From SVTX01 sp045542075 (lineage in GTDB: Bacteria; Bacillota; Clostridia; Oscillospirales; CAG-272): 64,000 nucleotides of DNA. The DNA lies in assembly GCA_045542075.1 (NCBI GenBank), contig JAZQKI010000001.1, positions 8,114-72,113 of the forward strand, read 5' to 3'. Every line of letters starts with the position of its first letter. Position 1 is the first letter of the stretch. Below are positions 25,041 to 34,284 of this stretch, piece by piece. Below the pieces are notes generated by a model. It saw only the letters and a program-made list of their open reading frames with translations, was not told the DNA's origin and did not search any database. The position numbers and the translations under genes were made by a program.

Positions 25041-25168
25041 TTTGCACCTCCATAAAGCTTTCTTGATTTATTTTGTGTAGAAAAAAGCAATAAATTAGAG
25101 TGTAAAAAAAGAATTTACGCAAATTTTTTGATTTATCTACTTATTTTGTAAAATCGGCGGGTTGTATC

Positions 25169-25197
25169 TTGATTTTTTTGGTAACATAGGTTATAAT
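25169..25197 (+). promoter_or_regulatory. Sigma-A promoter of the VTC/DUF4956 operon
   Basis: TTGATT (25169-25174), 17-bp spacer, TATAAT (25192-25197), start codon at 25242. Confidence 0.75.
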
Positions 25198-25241
25198 AAA
25201 AATGGACATTGAAGTTCAACTAATACGGAAGGACGGCATAT

Positions 25242-25970
25242 ATGGCAAAGCATACGTTTGAACGTCGCGAGAAGAAAATGCTTATTGACAATGAGCTTGT
25301 AGAAGATTTTGTCAATGATATTCTTGAATATATGACACCTGACGAGCACAATGTGGACGGCGAGCCGTATATGATAAGCAACATCTATTTTGACGACGAT
25401 GGAGACAATGTGATACGGCATTCCGTATCCAAGCCGCAGTTCAAGGAAAAGCTCAGAATAAGAAGCTATGGCGTGCCAGATAAGGATACGCAGGTATATA
25501 TTGAGATAAAAAGAAAGCTTAAGGGCGTCGGAACCAAGCGTCGAGCAAAGCTTCCGCTCTGCCAGTTGAATGAGTATCTTCAAACTGGCAAGCATCCCGA
25601 GGGCATTAAATATATTGACGAGCAGGTACTCCGCGAGGTAGACTATTACCGCGCTATCTACGGTGTATCGCCAAAGATCTACATAAGCTATATGCGAAAC
25701 GCATACTTTAGCAAAGAAAATAAAAACTTCAGACTAACGCTCGACAAGAAAATCACTACGCGGAGATATGATCTTGATCTCTCGCTGGGAAGCTACGGTG
25801 AGCAGCTTCTGCCCGAGGGCAAAACATTGCTTGAGGTAAAATTTGAGGGAGCGGTTCCCTTGTGGTTTGCCCGCATAATGAGCAAATATTCCCTTTCATT
25901 TACTCCGTATTCCAAATATGGAGTAGAGTTTAAGCAGACGCAGAGAAAACAGAATTTTTCGGAGGTTTAA
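25242..25970 (+). CDS. VTC-domain polyphosphate polymerase
   Basis: 242 aa consisting of a single VTC domain, the tunnel-shaped fold that makes polyphosphate from ATP in yeast and in several bacteria. Basic tunnel residues are visible: FERREKKMLI, KEKLRIRSYG, QVYIEIKRKLKG, GTKRRAKLPL, KIYISYMRNAYF and the catalytic-side TLLEVKFEGAVP. Start: ATG 25242 with GAAGGA. A DUF4956 membrane protein follows after 6 bp; this pairing is common in bacteria and the DUF4956 partner is thought to help move or anchor the product. No phosphate regulator is adjacent. Confidence 0.88.
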   Translation: MAKHTFERREKKMLIDNELVEDFVNDILEYMTPDEHNVDGEPYMISNIYFDDDGDNVIRHSVSKPQFKEKLRIRSYGVPDKDTQVYIEIKRKLKGVGTKRRAKLPLCQLNEYLQTGKHPEGIKYIDEQVLREVDYYRAIYGVSPKIYISYMRNAYFSKENKNFRLTLDKKITTRRYDLDLSLGSYGEQLLPEGKTLLEVKFEGAVPLWFARIMSKYSLSFTPYSKYGVEFKQTQRKQNFSEV

Positions 25971-25976
25971 CAACAA

Positions 25977-26666
25977 ATGCAGGAATTTTTTAATAAGGTG
26001 CTGACTTACCTTGATATTTCGACTATCACAGTCGGGATCGCGTTGAAGACCATAGTTTCGGCTTTGGTGATTTGCTTGATGATCTCGCTCGTATACATAT
26101 TTACGCACAGAAAAACGGGATTTCCTTCATCAATGATAATTTCAATATTGCTTATGGGCCCCGTTGCGTCAATAATTATTGTTTGTATCGGAAGTAACCT
26201 CGCAAGAGCTATTTCCATTGGCGGAGGTCTTGCTCTCATACGTTACAGAAATACCGTAGAAGACCCCAAGGACCTTGTGTATCTTTTCCTCTCGCTTGCT
26301 GTAGGTATGGCGTGCGGTACGGGCTTTATCGGATATGGCGCGCTTGCAGTGGGAATAATTCTGGCAGTTCTTCTTATCGCTAACCTTACAAAATTTGATT
26401 CCCTGGGCGGAAATATTATGAAGCTCACGATAGTGGTTCCCGAAAATCTTGATTTTGACGGAGTATTTGATCCGGTGCTTAAGAAATACTGCAGATATTT
26501 CCATCTTGAAAAGATAAAGACCACGGACTACGGAACTCTTGCGGAGCTTCACTACAGGATAAAGCTCAGAAATATATCGACACAGAAGATGCTTATAGAT
26601 GAGATAAGAGAAAGAAATGCTAATCTTAATGTCACCATAGTCAGAAAAGCAGTTGATAAATATTGA
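25977..26666 (+). CDS. DUF4956 family membrane protein
   Basis: 229 aa: four or so membrane helices in the first 145 residues with the family loop ISIGGGLALIRYRNTVEDPKDL between them, then a cytoplasmic alpha/beta tail (LTIVVPENLDFDGVFDPVL). DUF4956 genes are usually next to VTC polyphosphate polymerases, as here. Start: ATG 25977; its GGAGG lies inside the end of the polymerase gene. Its biochemical role is not established. The pair ends at a terminator. Confidence 0.88.
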   Translation: MQEFFNKVLTYLDISTITVGIALKTIVSALVICLMISLVYIFTHRKTGFPSSMIISILLMGPVASIIIVCIGSNLARAISIGGGLALIRYRNTVEDPKDLVYLFLSLAVGMACGTGFIGYGALAVGIILAVLLIANLTKFDSLGGNIMKLTIVVPENLDFDGVFDPVLKKYCRYFHLEKIKTTDYGTLAELHYRIKLRNISTQKMLIDEIRERNANLNVTIVRKAVDKY

Positions 26667-26686
26667 TTATCATAAGGAACAATTAC

Positions 26687-26715
26687 AAAAATCCGCAGGA
26701 AAACTGCGGATTTTT
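26687..26715 (+). terminator. Terminator of the VTC/DUF4956 operon
   Basis: AAAATCCGCAG / CTGCGGATTTTT with a GAAAA loop. Confidence 0.9.
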
Positions 26716-26767
26716 GCCTTTTTGGTGAAATATTTTTATTTTTACTCTATACAAAAAGTTTATTGTA

Positions 26768-26776
26768 TGATATAAT
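26768..26776 (+). promoter_or_regulatory. Extended -10 promoter of the rlmB operon
   Basis: TGATATAAT at 26768-26776 is an extended -10 element; a second TATAAT lies at 26780-26785 with a weak TTTATT -35. Either could drive the operon. Confidence 0.6.
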
Positions 26777-26825
26777 AAATATAATAGTGTGCATTTTTAT
26801 ACTTAATGCTTGAAAGGATAGAAAA

Positions 26826-27680
26826 ATGGCAGATTACAAAAACAACGGTAATAAGAAATTCCGCTCGGACAATAATGCTCCGCACAAGGATCATAAAAAG
26901 AGATCAGATAACAAATACACAAAAACCCCCGACGTAACCCCTGAAGCGCAGGAAGGTCTTATCATAGGCAGAAACGCTGTAAGAGAGCTTCTCCGCTCCG
27001 GTCGTGACGTTGATAAGCTTTTGGTACAAAAAGGCAACCGTGAGGGTTCTATCGTTGTTATCGTTGCGGAGGCTATCGAGCGCGGTATTCCCGTTGTTGA
27101 GTCAGATAAGTCAAAGCTTGATGCGATGTGCGGATTTGTTCCCCACCAGGGTGTTATTGCTATGGCGTCCGAAAAGGAATATTGCTCGGTCGAGGACATA
27201 CTCGCTATTGCCGATGAACGCGGAGAGGCACCGTTTATCGTAATTGCCGACGGCATAACTGATCCCTATAATCTCGGCGCGCTTATCAGATGCGCGGAGG
27301 GTGCGGGTGCTCACGGACTCATCATTTCCAAAAGGCGTGCGGTTGGACTTACTCCGCTTGTTGCAAAATCCAGCACAGGCGCTATAGAGCATTTGGCAAT
27401 AGCAAAGGTAGCAAATATTGCTAATACAGTGCGCTCACTTAAGGAAAAGGGTATCTGGGTGTTTGCTGCGGAGGCGGGAGGCACGCCTTATTACGAGACT
27501 AATTTTAAGGGAGCGTGCGCTCTTGTATTTGGCAGTGAGGGTAACGGAGTATCCCCTGTCGTAGTAGAAAATTGCGACGGACTCACGTCCATACCAATGT
27601 ACGGACACGTAAATTCCTTTAATGTATCTACTGCCGCGGCGGTAATATTATGCGAGGCGGCAAGACAAAATAAAGCGTAA
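26826..27680 (+). CDS. rlmB: TrmH/RlmB family 23S rRNA 2'-O-ribose methyltransferase
   Basis: 284 aa. A basic, disordered N-terminal tail (about 1-42) precedes the substrate-binding region (GLIIGRNAVRELLRSG) and a SPOUT domain with motif 1 ADGITDPYNLGALIRCAEGAG, motif 2 LVFGSEGNGVS and motif 3 IPMYGHVNSFNVSTAAAVILCE, close to the RlmB/TrmH group 3 consensus. RlmB methylates a guanosine near the peptidyl-transferase centre; the exact target here is assumed from the family. Start: ATG 26826 with AAAGGA. First gene of a run of at least four. Confidence 0.92.
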   Translation: MADYKNNGNKKFRSDNNAPHKDHKKRSDNKYTKTPDVTPEAQEGLIIGRNAVRELLRSGRDVDKLLVQKGNREGSIVVIVAEAIERGIPVVESDKSKLDAMCGFVPHQGVIAMASEKEYCSVEDILAIADERGEAPFIVIADGITDPYNLGALIRCAEGAGAHGLIISKRRAVGLTPLVAKSSTGAIEHLAIAKVANIANTVRSLKEKGIWVFAAEAGGTPYYETNFKGACALVFGSEGNGVSPVVVENCDGLTSIPMYGHVNSFNVSTAAAVILCEAARQNKA

Positions 27681-27712
27681 AAGCATCAAAAATAATTGGG
27701 AGGTGAGATATA

Positions 27713-30700
27713 ATGGGCAAAAAGAAGGCTTCGGGCAACAATGATATGACCGCAATCATAAATCAGCTGCAGAAAACCTACAGTGTCGATAATGAGGATG
27801 ATATTTTTGAATCAGAAACTGCCTATGAGGACACAGAGCTTAGTGACCTTCTTGCCAAAATCCTCTCTGACGATAATTCCTGCGATGATGATGGTCAAGG
27901 TGACGAGGAAGAACTTGATTTGCACGAGAACACTTCTGTAGGAGCCAAGCGTAAGCAAAAAAACAGTAAGAGATCGGGCGGAGCTGACGTATCCACCGAT
28001 ATCCAGAATATTATTATGTCCGAGGAATATATCTCGGTCCTGCGTGACTGCGAGGCAGACACTGAAATTGCTGATGAGACCTCCGAGACATCTGAATCGC
28101 AAAAGGAAAAAAATGATTCTGTGGAAGAGGTTGCTCTTTTGGCGGATATTGATGAATCACCCGAGCAGGAAAATTCGGAAGCGGTTCATCTCCAATCTGA
28201 GCTAATATCGGCAGATACAGGCCATGCTGAAAAGTCACAGCTGGTATCTGTTCGTGAATCAGATTTGAATTTGGCGCATGAAGAAGCCGATGATGGAATA
28301 AATGGGCAGAACAACGTTGATGAAGAGCTTACCTTTGGCGACCTCGATGACGAGGAAAGTGACGTTGATGAAGAGCTTACCTTTGGCGACCTCGATGACG
28401 AGGAAAGTGACGTTGATGAAGGCCTTACCTTCGGAGATCTTGATGACGAGGAGAGCGACGTTGATGAAGGCCTTACCTTCGGCGACCTCGACGACGAGGA
28501 GAGTGACGTTGATGAAAGCCTTACCTTCGGCGACCTCGACGACGAGCAGAGTGACGTTGATGAAAGCCTAACCTTCGGAGATCTTGATGACGAGGAAAGC
28601 GACGTTGATGAAAGCCTTACCTTCGGCGACCTCGATGACGAGGAGAGCGACATTGATGAAAGCCTTACCTTCGGCGACCTCGACGACGAGGAAAGTGACG
28701 TTGATGAAGGTCTTACCTTCGGAGATCTTGATGACGAGGAAAGTGACGTTGATGAAAGCCTTACCTTCGGCGAATTCGATGACGAGGAGAGAAAGACCAA
28801 TGAAGATGTTCCCCTCGATGACGTTAACGAAGATAAGAAGGACGTAATTGCGACAGAGGATGAAAGCCCTGACGAGGACGGTACTTTCGCTGTTTTCGAC
28901 GAGCTCGATGAGGTTCACTCTGTTGACGGGTATGCGGTATCGCAATCCCCCGATTATGAAGATATTGCTGATCGGGATATTTCCCAGACCGAGACCGAAA
29001 AGAAATTCTATTACACCGTTCTTGAGGAAATGAATCTTGAGGACACACCGGATATCTCGGACACTTACACTTACGTACAAAAAGAAATGGAAGAGCCGGT
29101 GGCTGAGAACCTTATACAAGTCCCTGAACAACCGCCAAAGGATATATACATAGTTCTTTCAAAGGAATCCTATACAGACGACCCGTTGCAGTGGCGTCTT
29201 GACAGAGTAAGGGCGAAATTGAAGGATGAGACGGAGGATGATGACACACAGGAGACCGCAAAGAAGTCCGTAGAGATAGAGGATGATGATATTTCCCTTC
29301 TTCTTCAGCTTGGATATAAGGACGAGCTTAAGTCAGAGGTTGGTCAGGAACGAACGGATTCTGTGGTCCGCAGTATAAGCAATTCCTACCGTCCCGACAA
29401 AAATAAGATCCCATTCGGCTTTTGCGGAAAGGAATTTTCCGACAGCAGTCAGATTGATAAAATAAAGCAAAGATATGATTACGACAAGAGAATCGTAATA
29501 ATAAAGCTTGCGTTTTTCGCATGTATTTCGCTTGTTCTCTTGCTCCTCGGCATGCTGTTCAAAAGTTATACGACGGTAAATTCGGTAATTATGTTCTCTG
29601 TTATGGAGCTTCTCATTGCATCACTTGGCTGTGTCGTAATGCATAAGGAGCTGGTTTCCGGAATAAAAGGAGTATTAAAGTTCTCCCCCACCGTGTTTAC
29701 AATGCCGTTGTTCTCACTTTTGGTATTGACGGCGTATGACATATTCAATATTATTACGTGTATTGCACATCCTGACAAAATATCGGCAAATACCACGTCG
29801 TTATTTGGATTTACAACGTCTATGTTCTTTATATTTGCTCTTGTAGTGCAGCTTATTAACTGCGTGCGTGAGCAAAAGACCTTTAACCTCATTTCTGCCT
29901 CGGATGAGCTATATACTGCGGAAACTCTTGTTTCGCAGCGTGGTGATAATTCTGACACAAATAATTTGCGTTCACACGAGATACGAAAGCAGATCAAGGG
30001 GAACGCAGTCATTGTAAAGAAGACCAAATACATATCCGAATATTTCAAGAGATGCTCAGAGTCGTCGTACGGTATAGGAGGCTTTGTGCTTATATTGGGC
30101 GTTGTTCCGCTTGCGGCAATTATTCTTGCGTGTATAATAATAGCTACGGGACGTACTGCGGCAGATGTTGCTTCGACGGTTGTATTCGCATTTTATATGT
30201 GCCTGTCTGCATCGTTTGCTCTGATAATGCCGGTGACACTATTTGCGGCTTCTCAGAGCCTTGCACAGAAAAAATGCGGAATAATAGGCACGGGAGCGGT
30301 TATGGAGTATGCGGATACAAATTCCGTTATATTCCCCGATACGTCCGCGTTTGAGATAGGTAATGACATAGAGGTTATACCAATGGGCGACGTTGATATG
30401 AATTCTTCTATGAAGACCGCAAACAGACTGTTCTCAGCGCTTGGCGGCACCTTGTCGGATATAGTTGGAGAGAACTCTTTTAACAAGGATCTATCCGTAA
30501 GCGAGGCGGACATAAATATTGCGTCTGTCGACGATAACGGAATAGAGCTTTATATGGACAATGAAACTCACATATTGCTTGGAAACGAAAAATATGTGTA
30601 CGAGAGGCGCCGTCAGCTCAGCTTTGAGGCATGTGATTTTATTCCCTCCTCGGCAAGTGCGGGGCGAGAGGTAATATATCTCGCAATAAACGGAGCTGTG

Positions 30701-31171
30701 TGCCTTGGATACATTATATCGTTTGGCGTTAAGACTGAATTTACGGATAAGGTCAAGCTTCTCGCTCAGCATAGCATAAAGACGTATGTCTCAACATACG
30801 AGCCCCACATAAAGGCAAAGCGCTATAACGGTTGCAAGATAGGAGTTTACAGACCCTACGATCACACATCTCCATCAACGCCACCGTCGTGTTACGGCGG
30901 AATCGTGGCATCGGGAGATGCTAAAAACATTACGTATCCATTGATAATGACCTCAGAAATTCTGAAGAGCGTTAAAAAATCATCCAAAACGTCGGTATGG
31001 TTTGTGCTTGGCGGCATAGCGGTATCTTTTGCTATAACCCTTGTGGGATACCTTGTTCCGGGTGCTTTTGGACTCCTTCGCTACAGAGATGTTTTCACAG
31101 TCATAAGCCAGCTGCTCAGCGTTATACCTCTTTCGGTAAGCGCGATAAAGCTTTGGAAAAAGTACAAGTAA
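27713..31171 (+). CDS. Giant acidic-repeat membrane protein with a degenerate P-type-ATPase-like core
   Basis: 1152 aa, no recognised family over the full length. Residues 1-590 are cytoplasmic, very acidic and low-complexity, with ten tandem copies of a 16-residue unit, DVDESLTFGDLDDEES (about 202-361). Residues 593-1150 carry about eight membrane helices. The helix and loop at 825-880 (ALIMPVTLFAASQSLAQKKC, then VIFPDTSAFE) align by eye with the P-type ATPase stretch that runs through the CPC/TP helix to DKTGT, but the phosphorylated Asp motif is replaced by PDTSA. GREVIYLAINGAVCLGYI (about 984) and the following segment look like the remnant of the P domain before the TGD motif, which is also absent; the A-domain TGE is not visible. 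So it is probably a non-transporting pseudoenzyme or sensor. Start: ATG 27713 with GGGAGGTGA; 32 bp after rlmB and 15 bp before a radical SAM gene. Confidence 0.7.
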   Translation: MGKKKASGNNDMTAIINQLQKTYSVDNEDDIFESETAYEDTELSDLLAKILSDDNSCDDDGQGDEEELDLHENTSVGAKRKQKNSKRSGGADVSTDIQNIIMSEEYISVLRDCEADTEIADETSETSESQKEKNDSVEEVALLADIDESPEQENSEAVHLQSELISADTGHAEKSQLVSVRESDLNLAHEEADDGINGQNNVDEELTFGDLDDEESDVDEELTFGDLDDEESDVDEGLTFGDLDDEESDVDEGLTFGDLDDEESDVDESLTFGDLDDEQSDVDESLTFGDLDDEESDVDESLTFGDLDDEESDIDESLTFGDLDDEESDVDEGLTFGDLDDEESDVDESLTFGEFDDEERKTNEDVPLDDVNEDKKDVIATEDESPDEDGTFAVFDELDEVHSVDGYAVSQSPDYEDIADRDISQTETEKKFYYTVLEEMNLEDTPDISDTYTYVQKEMEEPVAENLIQVPEQPPKDIYIVLSKESYTDDPLQWRLDRVRAKLKDETEDDDTQETAKKSVEIEDDDISLLLQLGYKDELKSEVGQERTDSVVRSISNSYRPDKNKIPFGFCGKEFSDSSQIDKIKQRYDYDKRIVIIKLAFFACISLVLLLLGMLFKSYTTVNSVIMFSVMELLIASLGCVVMHKELVSGIKGVLKFSPTVFTMPLFSLLVLTAYDIFNIITCIAHPDKISANTTSLFGFTTSMFFIFALVVQLINCVREQKTFNLISASDELYTAETLVSQRGDNSDTNNLRSHEIRKQIKGNAVIVKKTKYISEYFKRCSESSYGIGGFVLILGVVPLAAIILACIIIATGRTAADVASTVVFAFYMCLSASFALIMPVTLFAASQSLAQKKCGIIGTGAVMEYADTNSVIFPDTSAFEIGNDIEVIPMGDVDMNSSMKTANRLFSALGGTLSDIVGENSFNKDLSVSEADINIASVDDNGIELYMDNETHILLGNEKYVYERRRQLSFEACDFIPSSASAGREVIYLAINGAVCLGYIISFGVKTEFTDKVKLLAQHSIKTYVSTYEPHIKAKRYNGCKIGVYRPYDHTSPSTPPSCYGGIVASGDAKNITYPLIMTSEILKSVKKSSKTSVWFVLGGIAVSFAITLVGYLVPGAFGLLRYRDVFTVISQLLSVIPLSVSAIKLWKKYK
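28315..28794 (+). repeat. Ten in-frame 48-bp tandem repeats
   Basis: Each unit runs GTTGATGAAAGCCTTACC and on to TTCGGCGACCTCGATGACGA; third-base differences separate copies, so selection acts on the protein unit rather than only recent slippage. Open frames on the other strands are shadows. It is not a CRISPR array: no spacers. Confidence 0.92.
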
Positions 31172-31186
31172 TTTTAAGGAAATAAT

Positions 31187-33046
31187 ATGAATCAGAAGTT
31201 TAACGAAATTTTGAAGCAGGTCTCAAAGCCGGGACGTTACTCCGGCGGCGAGTACGGTCAGATAATAAAGGACAAGTCAAATATCAAGGCAAGATTCGCA
31301 TTTGCTTTTCCCGATACATACGAGATAGGAATGTCAAATCTTGGCAGCAGAATTCTTTACAACTGTCTTAACAACGAAGAAGACATTTGGTGCGAGAGAG
31401 TTTATGCTCCCTGGACGGATATGCAAGAAAAAATGCGCGAGAATAACATTCCCCTTTGGGCACACGAGAGCAAGGACGCTGTATCGGAATTTGATTTTCT
31501 CGGCTTTACGCTTCAGTATGAGATGTGCTACACGACCGTCCTCAATATGCTTGAGCTTGCGGGTATGCCCTTGCGCTCACGCGACAGAGATGAAAGCTTT
31601 CCGCTTGTTATCGGCGGAGGACCTTGCGCATATAATCCCGAGCCTGTTGCGGACTTTTTTGATCTGTTCAACATAGGAGAGGGCGAGCATATGCTCGTTG
31701 AGATCGTGCGCCTTTACATTCAGATGCATGATGAGGGTAGATATACAAAGGCAGACTTTTTGCATGAGGCTGCAAGAACTATCAAGGGTGTTTACGTTCC
31801 CTCGCTGTATGAGGTCACGTACAATGAGGACGGCACGATAAACGCATATACTCCTATATACGATGATATTCCCACAAAAATTGAAAAGCGTATCATAGAG
31901 GATATGGATACGGCGCTTTTCCCCGAAAAAGTGGTTATGCCGTACACAGAGGTAGTTCATGACAGAATTATGCTTGAGGTATTCCGCGGCTGCATCCGTG
32001 GCTGCCGTTTCTGTCAGGCGGGCATAATATACCGCCCTGTGCGAGAGAAAACCCCCGAGCTGCTCAACAAGCAGGCTCAGTGCCTGTATGAGAATACAGG
32101 ATATGAGGAAATATCACTTTCATCCCTCTCGATAAGCGATTACACGGGACTTCCCGAGCTTACGGACAAGCTTCTGGATTGGACTGTTGATAATATGGTT
32201 AGCTTCTCGCTTCCGTCACTCCGAGTAGACAGCTTCAATAAAGAGCTTATGGATAAGGTAGCGTCGGTGCGCTCGTCTTCCCTTACCTTTGCGCCCGAAG
32301 CGGGTACGCAGAGACTTCGTGACGTAATAAATAAAAACGTCTATGAGGACGACCTTATGCGCGCGGTAAACGTTGCGTTTGACGGCGGCAAGCATCAGGT
32401 AAAGCTCTACTTTATGCAGGGCCTTCCCACTGAAACAGACGAGGATCTTCGCGGTATTCCCGATCTTGCAAAAAAGGTTATCGAAGCATATTATGCGAAT
32501 CCGAACAGAAACCGCGCAAAGCAGCCCTCGGTAACGTTCAGTGTGTCCTGCTTTATTCCCAAGCCCTTCACTCCCTTCCAGTGGGAGCCGCAGGATAGCC
32601 TTGAGGAGCTTTACAGAAAACAGGAGTTCATTGGCGAGTGCGTGACCGACCGCAAGATAAGATATCAGCATCACGATGCACAGACCTGCCGCATTGAGGC
32701 CGTACTTGCGCGCGGAGACAGACGTCTTTCGGATGCGCTCGAGCTTGCCTGCAAGGAAGGATTTACGTTTGACGCGTGGAGCGAATTTTTCGACTACAAT
32801 AAATGGATTTCCGTATTTGAGCGCACGGGAATAGATCCCGCGTTCTATGCTAACAGAAGATGGTCTTACGACGAGGTTTTGCCGTGGGATATCATTGACT
32901 GCGGAGTTACAAAGGAATTTCTTATCCGCGAGAGCAAAAAGGCGCATGAGGGCGCTACTACCCCTAACTGCCGTGAGAAATGCTCGGGTTGCGGAGCAAA
33001 TAAGCTTGGAGGTGAAAGAACGTGTTGTCCCAAGATAAACAAGTAA
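31187..33046 (+). CDS. TIGR03960 family B12-binding radical SAM protein
   Basis: 619 aa. The N-terminal region (FAFPDTYEIGMSNLG, IGGGPCAYNPEPVADFFD, FNIGEGEHM) is the B12-binding-like part, followed by a radical SAM core with CIRGCRFC (about residues 268-275, CxxxCxxC binding the 4Fe-4S cluster), FAPEAGTQRLRDVINK and KLYFMQGLPTETDED. The C-terminus adds a Cys-rich end (CREKCSGCG, then CC). The family is nearly always beside or fused to DUF2344, as here. Its reaction is not established; it is often near rRNA and ribosome genes, and rlmB lies two genes upstream. Start: ATG 31187 with AAGGA. Overlaps DUF2344 by 25 bp. Confidence 0.93.
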   Translation: MNQKFNEILKQVSKPGRYSGGEYGQIIKDKSNIKARFAFAFPDTYEIGMSNLGSRILYNCLNNEEDIWCERVYAPWTDMQEKMRENNIPLWAHESKDAVSEFDFLGFTLQYEMCYTTVLNMLELAGMPLRSRDRDESFPLVIGGGPCAYNPEPVADFFDLFNIGEGEHMLVEIVRLYIQMHDEGRYTKADFLHEAARTIKGVYVPSLYEVTYNEDGTINAYTPIYDDIPTKIEKRIIEDMDTALFPEKVVMPYTEVVHDRIMLEVFRGCIRGCRFCQAGIIYRPVREKTPELLNKQAQCLYENTGYEEISLSSLSISDYTGLPELTDKLLDWTVDNMVSFSLPSLRVDSFNKELMDKVASVRSSSLTFAPEAGTQRLRDVINKNVYEDDLMRAVNVAFDGGKHQVKLYFMQGLPTETDEDLRGIPDLAKKVIEAYYANPNRNRAKQPSVTFSVSCFIPKPFTPFQWEPQDSLEELYRKQEFIGECVTDRKIRYQHHDAQTCRIEAVLARGDRRLSDALELACKEGFTFDAWSEFFDYNKWISVFERTGIDPAFYANRRWSYDEVLPWDIIDCGVTKEFLIRESKKAHEGATTPNCREKCSGCGANKLGGERTCCPKINK

Positions 33047-33753
33047 AGCCTTGCTATTCAAAATTTTCACGTCCCATGCTCCCCTCTCCTATAACGGTAA
33101 GAATCAAGTTTTGCAAGGTGGGAAATCTGCAGTTTATATCGCATCTCGATCTGCAAAGATCATTCCATCGCATACTTGTCCGCTCGGGTATTCCTATGTG
33201 GTATACAAAGGGCTTTAACCCTCATGCGAAGCTTGTTTTCGGACTTCCGCTATCAGTGGGCACCGAGAGCATGTGTGAGATGGCAGACCTTAAAATCGAG
33301 CGTGAAATATCTCTTGAGGAGATAAAAAATCAGCTCAACGCTAACCTTACAGACGAGATGTACGTGCTTGATGCGTATATTCCTACCAGCAAATACGCAG
33401 AAATAGCTTATGCAAATTATACGATAACAGTAAAGTCGGACAAGCTGACAAACAAAAGCGCCGATGCTGTAAAAGAGCTGTTCTCTGCTCCAATAAATAT
33501 GATGAAGCGTTCAAAATCAGGCGAGCGCGAGGTTGACATCACGACCTATATCAAATCTCTTGATGCGTCTCTTTGCGACGGAGAGCTTAAAATAAACGCT
33601 ACTATATCGGCAGGAAATACCGAGAGCTTAAATCCCGAGTATCTTGCTACCGCTATTAAGGAGAGACTTGATTTTATGACGGCTGATTGCAATTATTCCT
33701 ACAGAATAATGCGAAATGTTGTATATAAAGCGGATATGAGCGAGTTCAGATAA
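33022..33753 (+). CDS. DUF2344 (TIGR03936) protein, radical SAM partner
   Basis: 243 aa. After a short variable start the domain begins at VRIKFCKVGNLQFISHLDL and has RSGIPMWYTKGFNPHAKLVFGLPLSVG, the family signature. These proteins partner or fuse with TIGR03960 radical SAM proteins; role unknown, probably RNA- or tRNA-related. Start: GTG 33022 with GGAGGTGA inside the end of the upstream gene, giving coupled translation. Confidence 0.92.
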   Translation: MLSQDKQVKPCYSKFSRPMLPSPITVRIKFCKVGNLQFISHLDLQRSFHRILVRSGIPMWYTKGFNPHAKLVFGLPLSVGTESMCEMADLKIEREISLEEIKNQLNANLTDEMYVLDAYIPTSKYAEIAYANYTITVKSDKLTNKSADAVKELFSAPINMMKRSKSGEREVDITTYIKSLDASLCDGELKINATISAGNTESLNPEYLATAIKERLDFMTADCNYSYRIMRNVVYKADMSEFR

Positions 33754-33811
33754 TCCTTTCCCGAATAACAAAAATACAATAAATCAATAATCTATTTTGG
33801 AGGAACAAAAA

Positions 33812-34231
33812 ATGGCTATCAAAATGAGAGTCCTTTGCTACCCCGAGAAGAAAAAGCTTCTCGAAATCGGAAACATGATCAAGGCGGAGTACGAGCTCAA
33901 CGTAAACTCGGTTGACAGAATTCCCCCCGCATATTCCTGCGACAAGGAAAGAATAGTTATCCTTGCTATCAATATCAAGGGCAACCTTCCCGATGATTAC
34001 AGACTTTTCGTAAGAGAGCTTACCAAGGCAAGAGCGGCTAACGTTGCAATCCTTACCGCAGGTGACGACGTTGCAGTTGAAAAGACCAAGGCGCTTCTCG
34101 CTGAAGCTGGCACGCACTATATTGACAATGTAAAGCACATCAAGATGGGACTTTTCGATAACAAGGTATCTGATGCCGAAAAGACGGAAATTCTCGCATG
34201 GGTCGAGGAGATCAAGGCATCTCTCGCATAA
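33812..34231 (+). CDS. Small alpha/beta protein of unknown function
   Basis: 139 aa. Alternating strands and helices (MRVLCYPEKKK, ERIVILAINIKG, NVAILTAGDDVA) suggest a flavodoxin-like or Rossmann-like fold, but no cofactor loop can be pointed to. No signal or membrane segment. Codon choice is strongly biased, as in well-expressed genes. Start: ATG 33812 with GGAGGA; an in-frame TTG at 33797 is part of the ribosome site. Last gene of the rlmB run, 58 bp after DUF2344, then a strong terminator. Confidence 0.75.
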   Translation: MAIKMRVLCYPEKKKLLEIGNMIKAEYELNVNSVDRIPPAYSCDKERIVILAINIKGNLPDDYRLFVRELTKARAANVAILTAGDDVAVEKTKALLAEAGTHYIDNVKHIKMGLFDNKVSDAEKTEILAWVEEIKASLA

Positions 34232-34244
34232 TTTGCAGGTACAT

Positions 34245-34276
34245 AAAAGAACCACGGCAGCGCCGTGGTTCTTTTT
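34245..34276. terminator. Strong terminator, rlmB operon and convergent YjbR operon
   Basis: Perfect stem AAAAGAACCACGGC / GCCGTGGTTCTTTT with an AGC loop and T run on both strands. Confidence 0.92.
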
Positions 34277-34284
34277 CGTGGATT

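Noticed and set aside
28315..28794. Possible CRISPR array
   Set aside because: Repeats are directly adjacent, without spacers, and in frame inside a long gene; no cas genes.
28186..28800. A 204-codon minus-strand frame and plus-strand frames inside the acidic repeat
   Set aside because: Exact shadow of the 48-bp repeat; the repeated peptide SSSRSPKVR has no independent support.
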